Below the pieces are notes generated by a model. The model was not told the origin of the DNA and searched no databases. It saw only the letters and a program-made list of their open reading frames with translations. Shown piece by piece: positions 25,286-34,136 of a stretch of DNA of 64,000 nt (position 1 is its first letter; the number at the start of each line of letters is the position of its first letter). The translations under genes were made by a program, and so were the position numbers. This DNA comes from Fen731 sp964481885. GTDB lineage: Bacteria > Actinomycetota > Humimicrobiia > Humimicrobiales > Humimicrobiaceae. The stretch lies in the NCBI GenBank assembly GCA_964481885.1, contig CAYZUS010000010.1, positions 8,348 through 72,347 of the forward strand, given 5' to 3'.

Positions 25286-26371
25286 ATGGACATAGAAAAA
25301 TTAAGAGAAAAACTACTATCTTCAGAAAAATCAGATGTTTCTGAAGCGCTGGATATAATATATGAAGATGAAATTATCGAGCTTGCAGACGTGATGGTCG
25401 ATGTTTTAAAGAGGGAGACCTCCCGTGCCATGAGGGAAAAAATACTTGTTACGATCGGCAAATTATTTAACAAGCTTGGTTCTTTTAACAAACTTGGCTT
25501 TGAAACAATAAAACAGATGTTTTTTGCTGAGGATGCTTTTATAAGAAACGGAATAATCTCACTTATCAAAAGAAGTGACGGGACGGATTACTCACACTTA
25601 AGAGAATTATCAAGATGCAACGACAAGGACATCAGAAAATTTGTAATCGATGCTTTAAGTAATGACAACTGTGCCCAATCCATTGAAATAATACATGAGC
25701 TTTTAACAGATGAAGATATCAATATCAGGATAACTTCAGTTGATTACCTGGGGGATTTCAAGACCGAGCAGTATTGCGATGAAATTACAGATATCTTTTT
25801 AAATACAGATAACCCGATGCTGAAAATATCCTGCCTTGAATCTGTTGCAAAAATCGGGAAAAAACCCAAAAAATTTGACCTGGTTTATAAGGAGCTTACT
25901 GAAAAACCGAATAACCTGATGATATTTTCGTTTTTAAAAATTCTGGGAGCTTTCGGAGGAGAGGAATCTTTTTCCTTCCTTGAAAATATATTACTGGATG
26001 AGAAAACCTTTTTTTTGAAGAATGTAATTGATGCAGTTGAGTCAATTCTGGTAAATAGTGATTTAAAAATGCCGGACAATTTGAAAAATGCCTTTATAAA
26101 AAGAGTTGATACTGCATCAAGCAATGACAAATATGAGATTATGAAACTTCTGGCTAAAGATGATGGTGACGAGATGTCGCAGAATGCCAGAGAAAACCTT
26201 AAAAGTGAAGATGAAATGATACTGCTTTCGGCAATTGAGATACTTGCAGATACCGGCAGTCTTTGCGACATTGACAAACTTGAAGATGTGGCCTCTGAGT
26301 CTGAGTCTGATGATATTCTTGAAGCTATAGGCGACGCCGTGATGAAAATTAAAGCAAGATTAAAACAATAA
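25286..26371 (+). CDS. HEAT-repeat protein in the chemotaxis operon
   Basis: 361 aa, all-helical and built of HEAT-like repeats of about 30-35 residues: for example IRKFVIDALSN, IRITSVDYLGDF, LKISCLESVAKIG, and ILLSAIEILADTG. It is acidic overall and has no signal peptide or membrane segment. HEAT proteins occur in chemosensory operons of several anaerobes and are presumed scaffolds; no reaction is assigned. It has an AAGGAAAT ribosome site and lies 15 bp after cheB and 24 bp before cheR, so co-translation with the adaptation enzymes is likely. A role in binding CheB, CheR or receptor tails is a guess. Confidence 0.8.
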   Translation: MDIEKLREKLLSSEKSDVSEALDIIYEDEIIELADVMVDVLKRETSRAMREKILVTIGKLFNKLGSFNKLGFETIKQMFFAEDAFIRNGIISLIKRSDGTDYSHLRELSRCNDKDIRKFVIDALSNDNCAQSIEIIHELLTDEDINIRITSVDYLGDFKTEQYCDEITDIFLNTDNPMLKISCLESVAKIGKKPKKFDLVYKELTEKPNNLMIFSFLKILGAFGGEESFSFLENILLDEKTFFLKNVIDAVESILVNSDLKMPDNLKNAFIKRVDTASSNDKYEIMKLLAKDDGDEMSQNARENLKSEDEMILLSAIEILADTGSLCDIDKLEDVASESESDDILEAIGDAVMKIKARLKQ

Positions 26372-26395
26372 TAAACAGAAAATAAACACAGCAAA

Positions 26396-27235
26396 ATGGA
26401 AGAAATAAGTTTTTCGGAATTTATAAATTTAAGAAATTTTATTTATGAGAGTACCGGTATTTTTTTCGAAGAGAAAAAAATATATTTTATAAAAAAAAGG
26501 GTTGAAAAAAGGCTCATTGAATTAAACCTTGATTCCGCTGCTACTTACCTGAGGATGCTAAAGACTTCCAGGGAAAGTTCAAAAGAGCTGCAGACTTTGA
26601 CAAATCTGCTTACAACCAATGAGACATATTTTTTCAGGGAATACGATCAGCTTGCAGTATTTGGAGAACACTGCCTTACTGAGATTATTGAGGACAAAAA
26701 GAAGAAATTTGTCAGGAATTTAAATATCTGGTGCGCCGGCTGCTCAACCGGAGAAGAGGCTTATACATTATCAATAATACTCCAGGAAATGCTTCCCAAT
26801 TTAACTTATTGGAACATAATTATTTATGCAACGGACATAGACACTGAGGTCCTTCAAAAGGCAAAAGTCGGGCTGTATTCGGACCGTTCCGTAAAGGACG
26901 TGCCGCAGGAATATCTGGAGAAGTATTTTACCAGTGAAGGGGACGAGTGGAAAGTCTCAGAACAGGTCAAAAAATATGTAAAATTTTTAAATATAAATCT
27001 TATAGACGACTTTAAAATGAGGGCATTTAAAAGTATTGATTTTATATTCTGCAGGAATGTTCTTATATATTTTGATGAAGCTTCAAGAAAGCGTGTTGTC
27101 GGTAATTTTTTTGAAAGTTTGAATAAGGGCGGATATATTTTTCTTGGACATTCTGAGTCAGTAAGCAGGATATCAACTGCATTTACAACAAAAAGAAAAG
27201 GTGATCTGATTGTTTATCAAAAGACTGAGGTGTAA
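26396..27235 (+). CDS. cheR: chemotaxis methyltransferase CheR
   Basis: 279-aa S-adenosylmethionine-dependent receptor glutamate methyltransferase. N-terminal helical domain (residues 1-80), then the conserved TTNETYFFREYDQ, the SAM-binding motif NIWCAGCSTGEEAYTLSI at about residues 108-125, YATDIDTEVLQKAK, FIFCRNVLIYFDEASR, and GGYIFLGHSES. All motifs are intact, unlike the minus-strand paralogue at 16332-17195. No pentapeptide-binding beta insertion is obvious by eye. It is followed 5 bp later by a receiver gene. Confidence 0.95.
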   Translation: MEEISFSEFINLRNFIYESTGIFFEEKKIYFIKKRVEKRLIELNLDSAATYLRMLKTSRESSKELQTLTNLLTTNETYFFREYDQLAVFGEHCLTEIIEDKKKKFVRNLNIWCAGCSTGEEAYTLSIILQEMLPNLTYWNIIIYATDIDTEVLQKAKVGLYSDRSVKDVPQEYLEKYFTSEGDEWKVSEQVKKYVKFLNINLIDDFKMRAFKSIDFIFCRNVLIYFDEASRKRVVGNFFESLNKGGYIFLGHSESVSRISTAFTTKRKGDLIVYQKTEV

Positions 27236-27240
27236 ATAAT

Positions 27241-27609
27241 ATGAAAAAAGTTTTAATTTGTGATGATTCTGAAATGGTGAGAAATTTTCACTATTACATA
27301 TTAAAAACTGCAGGGTTTGAAGTCATATCCGCCATAGATGGCGCGGATGGCCTGGAGAAGCTTTGGCTCAACAAAGATATCGGGCTTGTAATAACAGATA
27401 TAAATATGCCAAATATGGACGGATATTCCATGATTGAAAAAATAAGGATGGAAGATGAATTTGAGGATATACCCATCATTATTATTTCCACAGAGGATCA
27501 GCTTAAAGACAAACAAAAAGGGTATGATGCAGGTGCCAATATTTATATAGTCAAGCCTACTGCTCCTGAACAGCTGGTTGAAAGTGTAAAGCTTTTAATG
27601 GAAGAATAG
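27241..27609 (+). CDS. CheY-like response regulator
   Basis: 122 aa, a lone receiver domain. Acidic pair D8-D9 (ICDDSE), phosphoacceptor D53 (ITDINMPNMDG), Ser/Thr switch in IIIISTED, and conserved Lys in YIVKPTAPEQL. It is closely spaced after cheR and precedes cheA. It may be a second CheY, a phosphate sink, or a link to the HEAT or HPt modules; the sequence alone does not separate these. It differs from the minus-strand CheY mainly in the C-terminal helix. Confidence 0.88.
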   Translation: MKKVLICDDSEMVRNFHYYILKTAGFEVISAIDGADGLEKLWLNKDIGLVITDINMPNMDGYSMIEKIRMEDEFEDIPIIIISTEDQLKDKQKGYDAGANIYIVKPTAPEQLVESVKLLMEE

Positions 27610-27863
27610 GGTTGGAAATCAGCACAGACGGTTCTTTATGCAGAAACAGGCAGACGCACATCTCTGGCAGGCAGCAAGCAGTATTTTAAGGGTACATTTT
27701 AAAGAGCCGGAGCCTTAAATTAAAATCAGAGCCCCTGATAAAAAAGGGCATGCGGGGGCATACAGGTGAAATTAAAATTAGTCGTTCTTTAGTACAAAGA
27801 ATAAATAACACGCATTTATACAAAGCCAAAGCAACCAAACAGGTAAAAAGGTAAAATCTTAAA

Positions 27864-30452
27864 ATGGAACTTAATGTAGACAAAGGCGATCTGGAAATTT
27901 TAGCAGGATTTATTGAAGAATCCATTGAACATTTTGAAGGTATAGAAGAAAAGATACTTCAGCTGGAGCAATCAAGAGACAGCGAGCTTATAAACAGTAT
28001 TTTCAGGTCAGTTCACACAGTGAAAGGAACCTCCTCATTTCTGGGCCTGAAAGAAATCGAGTATTTCAGCCATAAGCTTGAAACGCTTCTTGATGAAGTC
28101 CGAAATAACCGCATCGAGATTAACTCTGACATTATAGACATACTTCTTGAGGGTGCCGATATCCTTTTTAAAATGATACTTGAATTAAAGGCGGCACTTA
28201 ACAGCCCGGACTCACAAACTGATAAGGAAGGCAAAGTTGTACTGAATATAAAAGAGGTTGATTTTTCTGAATCGGAAACAAAGATAAAAGAACTGCTGGC
28301 AAGTACGGAAAAAACACTTGAAACTCCGGCAGCAGCAAAAGAAAAAGTGGCAGCCGAACCACCAAAAGAAAAAACATCTGTCAAATTTGAATTCGATAAA
28401 AGCCTTAAAACCGATTATATACAGGAAGCCGAAGAGCATGTTACAAATATAGAAGAACTGCTTTTAAAACTGGAGACAAATAATAAAGACTTTGAATTGT
28501 ACAACGACCTGTTCAGGGCGCTGCACAGTATCAAAGGAAATACGGACCTCGTAATTTCGACAATAACTGATGAGGAGCAAAAGAAAAGCCACCCCCTAAA
28601 CTACATGAGGGAGATTGCGCATAAAGCCGAAAGCATTATTCAGCTAAAAAGAGACAAAAAAAATCCTATAAATTTACCGGAATTTGACCTGTTTTTTTCA
28701 GCCTGTGATGCTTTAAAAATACTTTTGGGTGAATTTAAAAATGGTAAAGGTTTAAACTTTAATCCTGTGGCGGTCATAGAGAATTTAAAAAGCGCCAGTG
28801 AAAGCAAGAAAGATCCAAAGGGCAAAAACGATAATGCAATTCTGGAGAATGTTTTTAACAGCGCACAGTCAGCTACAGAATTTGCAGTGGCAAATACAAT
28901 AATTCAATGCATAGAAGCATTTGCAGACGGGATAGATGGCCTTAATGATATCGAGAAGATGGACAAATCCCAGAAAAAAATCAGCCGAAGTTTAAAGACT
29001 CTTTTAAACCTCGGTAAAAAAATATCTCATACTCTTCTAATTGAGACGAGTGAAAAATCAATCGAGCTGATTAACATTTTTTCAGATCCTGAATCAGATG
29101 ATGTTGAAAAAAACCGTATCATAACAGAGCTTGCTAATAATCTTGACACATTAAAAGAAAAAGGTGAAAGAAGAAAAGCTTCAGTAACTGCTCAAAAAGT
29201 TGCTGGCGAGCAGGAAGATGCTGAGAAGGGTCCTGATAAAAAAACAGAGTTAACAACCATAAAGGTACCGCTTGAAAGACTCGATAAAATGATGAACCTT
29301 GTCGGTGAGCTCGTGGTATTTAAGAATAATTTCCAGTATGTTTACAAAGAGCTTTCTGTCATAGATAATATCGGATCCATTAATAAAAAAATAAAAAACA
29401 TTGGAGATTCATTAAGCAGAGTTTCAGAAGAACTTCAGATTACCATCATGTCGGCCAGGATGATCCCTGTTAACAGTGTGTTTTCCAAGTTCCCCAGAAT
29501 GGTAAGGGACCTTTCCAAGAAAATGAACAAGAAAATAAATCTTGTAATAGAAGGCGAGGAAACAGAGCTTGACAAAACAGTCATAGAAGCAATAGGCGAC
29601 CCAATGGTCCACCTTATAAGAAATTGCGTCGATCATGGCATAGAACTGCCGGCTGATCGCCAAAACTGTGGCAAACCTGAAGAAGGGACCATCAGGCTGA
29701 AAGCGTATAATTTTGGCCAAAGCGTAATAATAGAAATAATTGATGACGGGAAAGGTGTTAACCCCGAAGTCATAAGGAAGAAAGTACTGGAAAAGGGCCT
29801 GCTTTCTGAAGAAGTTTTAAACAAGATGTCGGAAGGCGATATTAAAAATCTTATCTTCCTGCCGGGATTTTCAACTGCTGCGGCTGTAACTGAAGTGTCG
29901 GGCAGGGGCGTAGGTATGGATGTGGTTAAAACCAACATTGAAAAAATAGGCGGTTCTGCAAGGCTTGAAAGCGAATTGGGCGTTGGAACGACAATTACCC
30001 TTGTACTGCCACTGACTCTTTCAATAAGCAGGGGACTAAATGTGGAGTGCTGCGGCCAGAATTTCTATCTCCCACTGGATTATGTAATAGAGACTGTAAA
30101 AATCCCTGTTGACAGTATAGTAAAACACAAGGATATGGAAATCATTATGATAAGGGACAAGCTCGTGGCATTTTTCAGGCTGGAAAAATTGCTTGGCCTG
30201 GCAAGAAATAATGGAAATAATAAGGACGAGGCAGCTTCGGGCAGTAAAAAAAGTAATAATTTAAATGTCGTAATGCTGGAAATAAATAATAACACAATCG
30301 CAATGGAAGTGGACAGAGTTCTTGATGAAAGCAGCTTTATGGTAAAGCCATTAACAGGCATCGTCAGTAATATTGAAGTTGCTTCCGGGGCAGTTATTAG
30401 TGCAAAAGGTGATCTTATACTTGTACTTAATCCCCCATTATTATTTGCCTAA
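27864..30452 (+). CDS. cheA: chemotaxis histidine kinase CheA with two HPt domains
   Basis: 862 aa. HPt1 at residues 1-112 with phosphorylatable H51 (FRSVHTVKGTSSFLG). A second HPt at about 180-295 with H221 (FRALHSIKGNTDLV). A further helical region at about 325-435 of unknown role. Then the dimerisation domain (about 462-555), the ATPase domain with the N-box HLIRNCVDHGIE (583-594), G-boxes DDGKGVNPEVI and GRGVGMDVV, and a CheW-like regulatory domain (about 720-862). No typical P2 CheY-binding domain is evident. It lies 254 bp after the receiver gene. It phosphorylates CheY and CheB in response to receptors; the extra HPt gives a second phosphorylation site. Confidence 0.95.
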   Translation: MELNVDKGDLEILAGFIEESIEHFEGIEEKILQLEQSRDSELINSIFRSVHTVKGTSSFLGLKEIEYFSHKLETLLDEVRNNRIEINSDIIDILLEGADILFKMILELKAALNSPDSQTDKEGKVVLNIKEVDFSESETKIKELLASTEKTLETPAAAKEKVAAEPPKEKTSVKFEFDKSLKTDYIQEAEEHVTNIEELLLKLETNNKDFELYNDLFRALHSIKGNTDLVISTITDEEQKKSHPLNYMREIAHKAESIIQLKRDKKNPINLPEFDLFFSACDALKILLGEFKNGKGLNFNPVAVIENLKSASESKKDPKGKNDNAILENVFNSAQSATEFAVANTIIQCIEAFADGIDGLNDIEKMDKSQKKISRSLKTLLNLGKKISHTLLIETSEKSIELINIFSDPESDDVEKNRIITELANNLDTLKEKGERRKASVTAQKVAGEQEDAEKGPDKKTELTTIKVPLERLDKMMNLVGELVVFKNNFQYVYKELSVIDNIGSINKKIKNIGDSLSRVSEELQITIMSARMIPVNSVFSKFPRMVRDLSKKMNKKINLVIEGEETELDKTVIEAIGDPMVHLIRNCVDHGIELPADRQNCGKPEEGTIRLKAYNFGQSVIIEIIDDGKGVNPEVIRKKVLEKGLLSEEVLNKMSEGDIKNLIFLPGFSTAAAVTEVSGRGVGMDVVKTNIEKIGGSARLESELGVGTTITLVLPLTLSISRGLNVECCGQNFYLPLDYVIETVKIPVDSIVKHKDMEIIMIRDKLVAFFRLEKLLGLARNNGNNKDEAASGSKKSNNLNVVMLEINNNTIAMEVDRVLDESSFMVKPLTGIVSNIEVASGAVISAKGDLILVLNPPLLFA

Positions 30453-30460
30453 ATGACTAA

Positions 30461-30494
30461 AGATTTAAAAAACAGTTTTTTCAAATCTGTTTTT
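30461..30494 (+). terminator. intrinsic terminator after cheA
   Basis: AGATTT-AAAAAA (30461-30472) pairs with TTTTTT (30476-30481) and AAATCT (30483-30488) across a 3-base loop and one bulged C, followed by a T-run at 30490-30494. It lies 9 bases after the cheA stop and ends the chemosensory operon. Confidence 0.55.
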
Positions 30495-30728
30495 ATTCCG
30501 TCCGACTGTGGATCTACTCAGGATCAGATCAGGTTTTAATCCCGGCTTTTTAAGGCAGTGGCGGAATATTTAATTACCGGGGTTTTATACAAGAAGCCGA
30601 TTTTCCGATAACATGATACCCACAGACTTTGTCCTTTTAATTATTTCCAAACTATTGTATTTATACTAAGATATAATTCAAAAATATATTTCAAAATTGT
30701 TTTCAAAACCCGATTGCATTTTGTTTTT

Positions 30729-32393
30729 ATGAAAGATAAATTTTTTTCTTATTATGAGATCCTTTCCGAAGGAGAAGTAGGCAACACTTACACCGTTTAT
30801 AAAGCAAGGAACATAAATAACGGCCAGCCTGTAACTGTCAAATTCCTTAGGGGGGATCTTTCACTGGATAAAAATATCCTTGAGAATTATTTTATCAAGG
30901 AAGTTGAAAATTTCAGGCTGCTTGTACATCCTAATATATTAAAAATACTGGATTACGGTAAGGCAGAATCATCCTACTACCTGGTCTATGAATTCTTTGA
31001 ATCACGGACCCTTCTGGATATTTTTAAAGCCAAAGAGGTGCTGCCTACAGCTACAATTGAATACATGGCAAAACAGATAATACGTGGGTTAAATTATGCA
31101 GCCGGCAATAATGTACTTCACAGGGACCTAAAACCTTTAAATATACTTGTAGGCGAAGGAGGAAGAGTAAAGATATCAGATTTCAGTATTCTGGAGAGTT
31201 CTATTTCAAGGGCGCTTTCAAATACTGTCACTGCAAGAAGAACGCTTTTTTTAGGTTCACCCTGCTACATTTCTCCAGAGCAGGCCCTGGGTTTAAAAAT
31301 TGACTTCAAGTCAGACATTTATTCTTTTGGAATTCTTCTTTTTGAGATGCTGACCGGAAAAACTCCCTTTAACTCCGATACTTCCTGGGGGCTGCTATAC
31401 AAACATATTAAAGAAATACCTCCGGACCTTAAAAAAATAAAAGACAACATTCCGGAGTATTTAAATTATATTTTTAAAAGATCTCTTTCAAAATCACAGG
31501 CCAAACGCTTTAACAGCTATGAGGAGATCCTGAATATACTCAGCATTAAAAATTACGACCCGGATGAGTTTTTGGAAAAAGAAAAAAGCTCTATTGTGGA
31601 ACGAATAAAGCTTTTTGATGATTCTGGCTTATTCGAAATTGAGGAATTAAAGTCAATAATAAACGAGAGAAAAAAGTTTTTCGTTGACCTGGTAGAGGAA
31701 GTTGAAGACTTAAAAACTGACCTGCTATTTATAAAAAGGGAGTATGACCTCAGGATCGAAAAACTCTACCTGGATATGGAGTACGCAGATTTAAAAATAC
31801 TGGAGTTCAAAAAGATTATCAGGATGAAAAACAAGGGATTTTCCGAGGTTAGCGCCAAGAGATCAGTTCGGGAAAAAATAAAGGAACGTTTTGATGAACT
31901 TGAAGGCAAATATAAAGTAATAGATGATGAGACCAAGATCGAGAAAGATTTAAAAAATGTTTACCAGATAGAACGCAGCGGTATTAAAAAAATCTGGAAG
32001 CAGCTTGCTCTGAAATATCATCCGGATTTCGCAAAAAACAATGAAGAAAGAGAAATTCTTGAAAAGATAATGAAAAGGATCAACACTGCTTATGATAAAA
32101 ATGACATAAAAATATTAAGTACTTTTAAAAAGATTGATTTTTTTGTTGACGGTGAAAATGATACTGTCCAAAGCTTAAACAGGAAACTTCTTTCCATAAA
32201 CAAATCATTAAAGCTTATTATTGAGGAAGAAGCCCAATTAAAGAAATCTGAATGGTTTTCATGGAGGGAAGATATGAACAGGGCAACACTGGTGGGAGAG
32301 GACCTCTTTGTAGAGCTCGAGAAAAATTTAAGCCAGGACATACTTTACAAGGAGAGATACCTGGAAAAATTAAAATCAGGGCTTAAAAATTAA
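30729..32393 (+). CDS. Ser/Thr protein kinase fused to a J-domain-like region
   Basis: 554 aa. An N-terminal Hanks-type kinase domain (residues about 8-270) has ATP-site K38 (VTVKFLR), catalytic loop HRDLKPLNIL (D133), an APE-like SPEQALG, and SDIYSFGILLFEMLTG. The magnesium motif reads DFS (151-153) and not DFG, and the glycine loop is weak, so activity may be modified. A long coiled-coil (about 280-410) leads to a J-domain-like segment (416-459) with the HPD signature at 431-433 (LALKYHPDF) and an INTAYD-type helix. The C-terminal 90 residues are coiled. The ATG at 30729 is preferred over TTG at 30714. The J-domain suggests coupling to DnaK (inference). Confidence 0.85.
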   Translation: MKDKFFSYYEILSEGEVGNTYTVYKARNINNGQPVTVKFLRGDLSLDKNILENYFIKEVENFRLLVHPNILKILDYGKAESSYYLVYEFFESRTLLDIFKAKEVLPTATIEYMAKQIIRGLNYAAGNNVLHRDLKPLNILVGEGGRVKISDFSILESSISRALSNTVTARRTLFLGSPCYISPEQALGLKIDFKSDIYSFGILLFEMLTGKTPFNSDTSWGLLYKHIKEIPPDLKKIKDNIPEYLNYIFKRSLSKSQAKRFNSYEEILNILSIKNYDPDEFLEKEKSSIVERIKLFDDSGLFEIEELKSIINERKKFFVDLVEEVEDLKTDLLFIKREYDLRIEKLYLDMEYADLKILEFKKIIRMKNKGFSEVSAKRSVREKIKERFDELEGKYKVIDDETKIEKDLKNVYQIERSGIKKIWKQLALKYHPDFAKNNEEREILEKIMKRINTAYDKNDIKILSTFKKIDFFVDGENDTVQSLNRKLLSINKSLKLIIEEEAQLKKSEWFSWREDMNRATLVGEDLFVELEKNLSQDILYKERYLEKLKSGLKN

Positions 32394-32446
32394 ATCATAA
32401 AAGGGACCGTAACAGATTCTGGGCGAAACTGGATTGTTGTCAGATT

Positions 32447-33289
32447 CTAGCTAAACCTGTAGTTATCTTTCGTAAACAGCTCTATGCATGCATCAACTGC
32501 TTCCTCGTCATATAGCCTTCCACTGTTTGATTCCAGTGTTTCAAAAACCTTTTGCACATCATAAGCGCCACCATACGGCCTTTTGGCAGTCATTGCTTCA
32601 AAAACATCAGCTACTGCTATTATCCTTGCTTCTATCATTATTTCAGAACCGCTAAGCCCTTCAGGATATCCGGAACCGTTAAGCCTTTCGTGATGCTGAA
32701 GTATTATTCTGGCCATAATATCAAAATTATGTATTCCTTTTATTATTTCATAACCTACAGACGGGTGGGACCTTATCTGCAGGAATTCTGCTTCGTCAAG
32801 TTTGGTTGTTTTGTTAAGAACATCCGGAGTGATGCCCAGCTTTCCAATATCGTGAATAAGGCCAGTTCGGTATATAAGCTTGATTTTTTCATCCGGCAGT
32901 CCCATTTTTTCTGCAATCCTTATTGAAAGCCTGGCAACATTTCTGTGGTGCTCAGCAGTGTAGTCATCCTTGCTTTCAACAAAAACAAGAACGGCCTTTA
33001 TAAGGGATTCCAAAGATCTCTTTTCATTTTTGATAATTACATTTTTTCTGATAAGCGTAAAACCTATTGTCGTCAAACCTAAAAGCAGAAGCAGTAAAAC
33101 AGCCACGAATATTTCAAAAGCATTCAAAGTGACAAGACTTTTAAAAAAATTTGTACTCCTGTTCGTAACAGAATCTACAACTGCGGTTATTATAATCATC
33201 AGAATAAATATAACCAGGAAGGCAACGGAGGCAAAATTAATCCAATTATTTTTTTTTGAGAAGCTGTTAAAGAAGTTTTTGAGATTCAT
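32447..33289 (-). CDS. membrane-anchored HD-GYP domain protein (c-di-GMP phosphodiesterase)
   Basis: 280 aa. Two membrane helices (about residues 18-36 and 57-80) bracket a short periplasmic loop with no recognisable sensor. The HD-GYP domain (about 92-275) has HHRNVARLS, GLIHDIGKLGI (H146, D147), HPSVGYEII, QHHERLNGSGYPEGL (GYP at 207-209) and ARIIAVADVFEAMTA. All metal-binding and GYP residues appear intact, so c-di-GMP hydrolysis is likely. It is convergent with the kinase gene. A good sigma-28 promoter lies upstream, placing it in the motility regulon. Confidence 0.92.
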   Translation of the reverse strand: MNLKNFFNSFSKKNNWINFASVAFLVIFILMIIITAVVDSVTNRSTNFFKSLVTLNAFEIFVAVLLLLLLGLTTIGFTLIRKNVIIKNEKRSLESLIKAVLVFVESKDDYTAEHHRNVARLSIRIAEKMGLPDEKIKLIYRTGLIHDIGKLGITPDVLNKTTKLDEAEFLQIRSHPSVGYEIIKGIHNFDIMARIILQHHERLNGSGYPEGLSGSEIMIEARIIAVADVFEAMTAKRPYGGAYDVQKVFETLESNSGRLYDEEAVDACIELFTKDNYRFS

Positions 33290-33620
33290 ATGTTTGTATA
33301 ACCCTTAAAAAGCGCTGTTTGTTAAAAATAGTAATCAGTTACAATATAAAAATTCGATAAAAAGGCTGAACAAAAAATACCGGACAGGCTCTAAAATAAA
33401 ATTCATAAGGACCTGTCTTCTCAATAGAAATTATTGCCCAGGCTATAATATTTATCGGCATTAGTTGAAAAAATCTTGAAAATAATTTTTAATTAATTAT
33501 TTAATATAATGTTTAAATGTTTTTTATGTGGCTTTAAAAGAACGGACAGTATACCAGACCTTAGGCAGGGCTCTGTAAAAAGAATAAATCACAGGAGCTG
33601 CAGTGGTTTTATCCTAGTGG
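33290..33620. other. 331-bp region upstream of the HD-GYP gene
   Basis: AT-rich. It contains the minus-strand sigma-28 promoter at 33452-33479. A plus-strand frame 33509-33727 (72 aa, starts MFKCFLCG) overlaps the 171-aa minus-strand gene and has no ribosome site, so it is not called. Confidence 0.5.
33452..33479 (-). promoter_or_regulatory. sigma-28-type promoter for the HD-GYP gene
   Basis: On the minus strand TCAAGATT (33479-33472; 6 of 8 to TAAAGTTT) is followed after 12 bases by a perfect GCCGATAA (33459-33452). This is the best sigma-28 match in the window. The leader to the HD-GYP start is about 160 nt. Confidence 0.65.
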
Positions 33621-34136
33621 CTAATAGTAAATATCAATACCCAGCGATTGAGGTTTTTTTTCATTTACTTTGTCATAAAAAGAAAACATGTAAGAGCGTA
33701 TTGGAGCAGATTTTTTATTTGAACTAATATTCTGTGTCTTTAATAATTGCTCAAGCAATTCGTAATTGTCATTGCCCAGAGATTTTAAATCCATCAAGGT
33801 TTGGTCAAGGTTGCCTGAACTTAGATTTTCCTTAAGTAACCTGAGGCTGCAGACAAGGTTTTTGAGGTCGTCAAGATACTCATCCAGAATTCCGCCGGGC
33901 CCTTCGATTGACTGGAACCCATATATTTTATTTTCCAGAGCATCAATAAGAATATCCAGATTCCTGTATGTCTCGAATAATTGTTCATTGTAATCATTCA
34001 AAGGAGGAGCCGACAATCGTTTTTTTGAGTAGTTATTTTGCCCATCCGGAAATCGGTATGTCGAATGAGTATTTTGAACAGTTTTTGTGCCATAGTTGTT
34101 ATTTATAAAACTATTATTACCCAAAGCTGCTTCCAT
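33621..34136 (-). CDS. hypothetical helical protein, possible flagellar chaperone-like
   Basis: 171 aa, not recognised. The N-terminal 45 residues are polar and Asn-rich; residues about 48-135 form two or three amphipathic helices (LFETYRNLDILIDALENKIYG, YLDDLKNLVCSLRLLKENL, LDQTLMDLKSLGNDNYELLEQLLK, each shown in part). The C-terminus is basic. Size and helical pattern recall flagellar export chaperones such as FlgN, but no family signature is visible and the evidence is only the motility-rich context. The reading frame has codon use like its neighbours. It lies upstream of and in the same direction as the HD-GYP gene, but the sigma-28 promoter between them suggests separate transcription. 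Confidence 0.6.
   Translation of the reverse strand: MEAALGNNSFINNNYGTKTVQNTHSTYRFPDGQNNYSKKRLSAPPLNDYNEQLFETYRNLDILIDALENKIYGFQSIEGPGGILDEYLDDLKNLVCSLRLLKENLSSGNLDQTLMDLKSLGNDNYELLEQLLKTQNISSNKKSAPIRSYMFSFYDKVNEKKPQSLGIDIYY

Noticed and set aside
30604..30611. TCCGATAA upstream of the kinase-J-domain gene
   Set aside because: The -35 position (30585-30592) has almost no match to TAAAGTTT, so it cannot be told from chance in AT-rich DNA.
33509..33727. Plus-strand frame of 72 codons starting MFKCFLCG
   Set aside because: No ribosome site, overlaps the 171-aa minus-strand gene, and has no recognisable domain.
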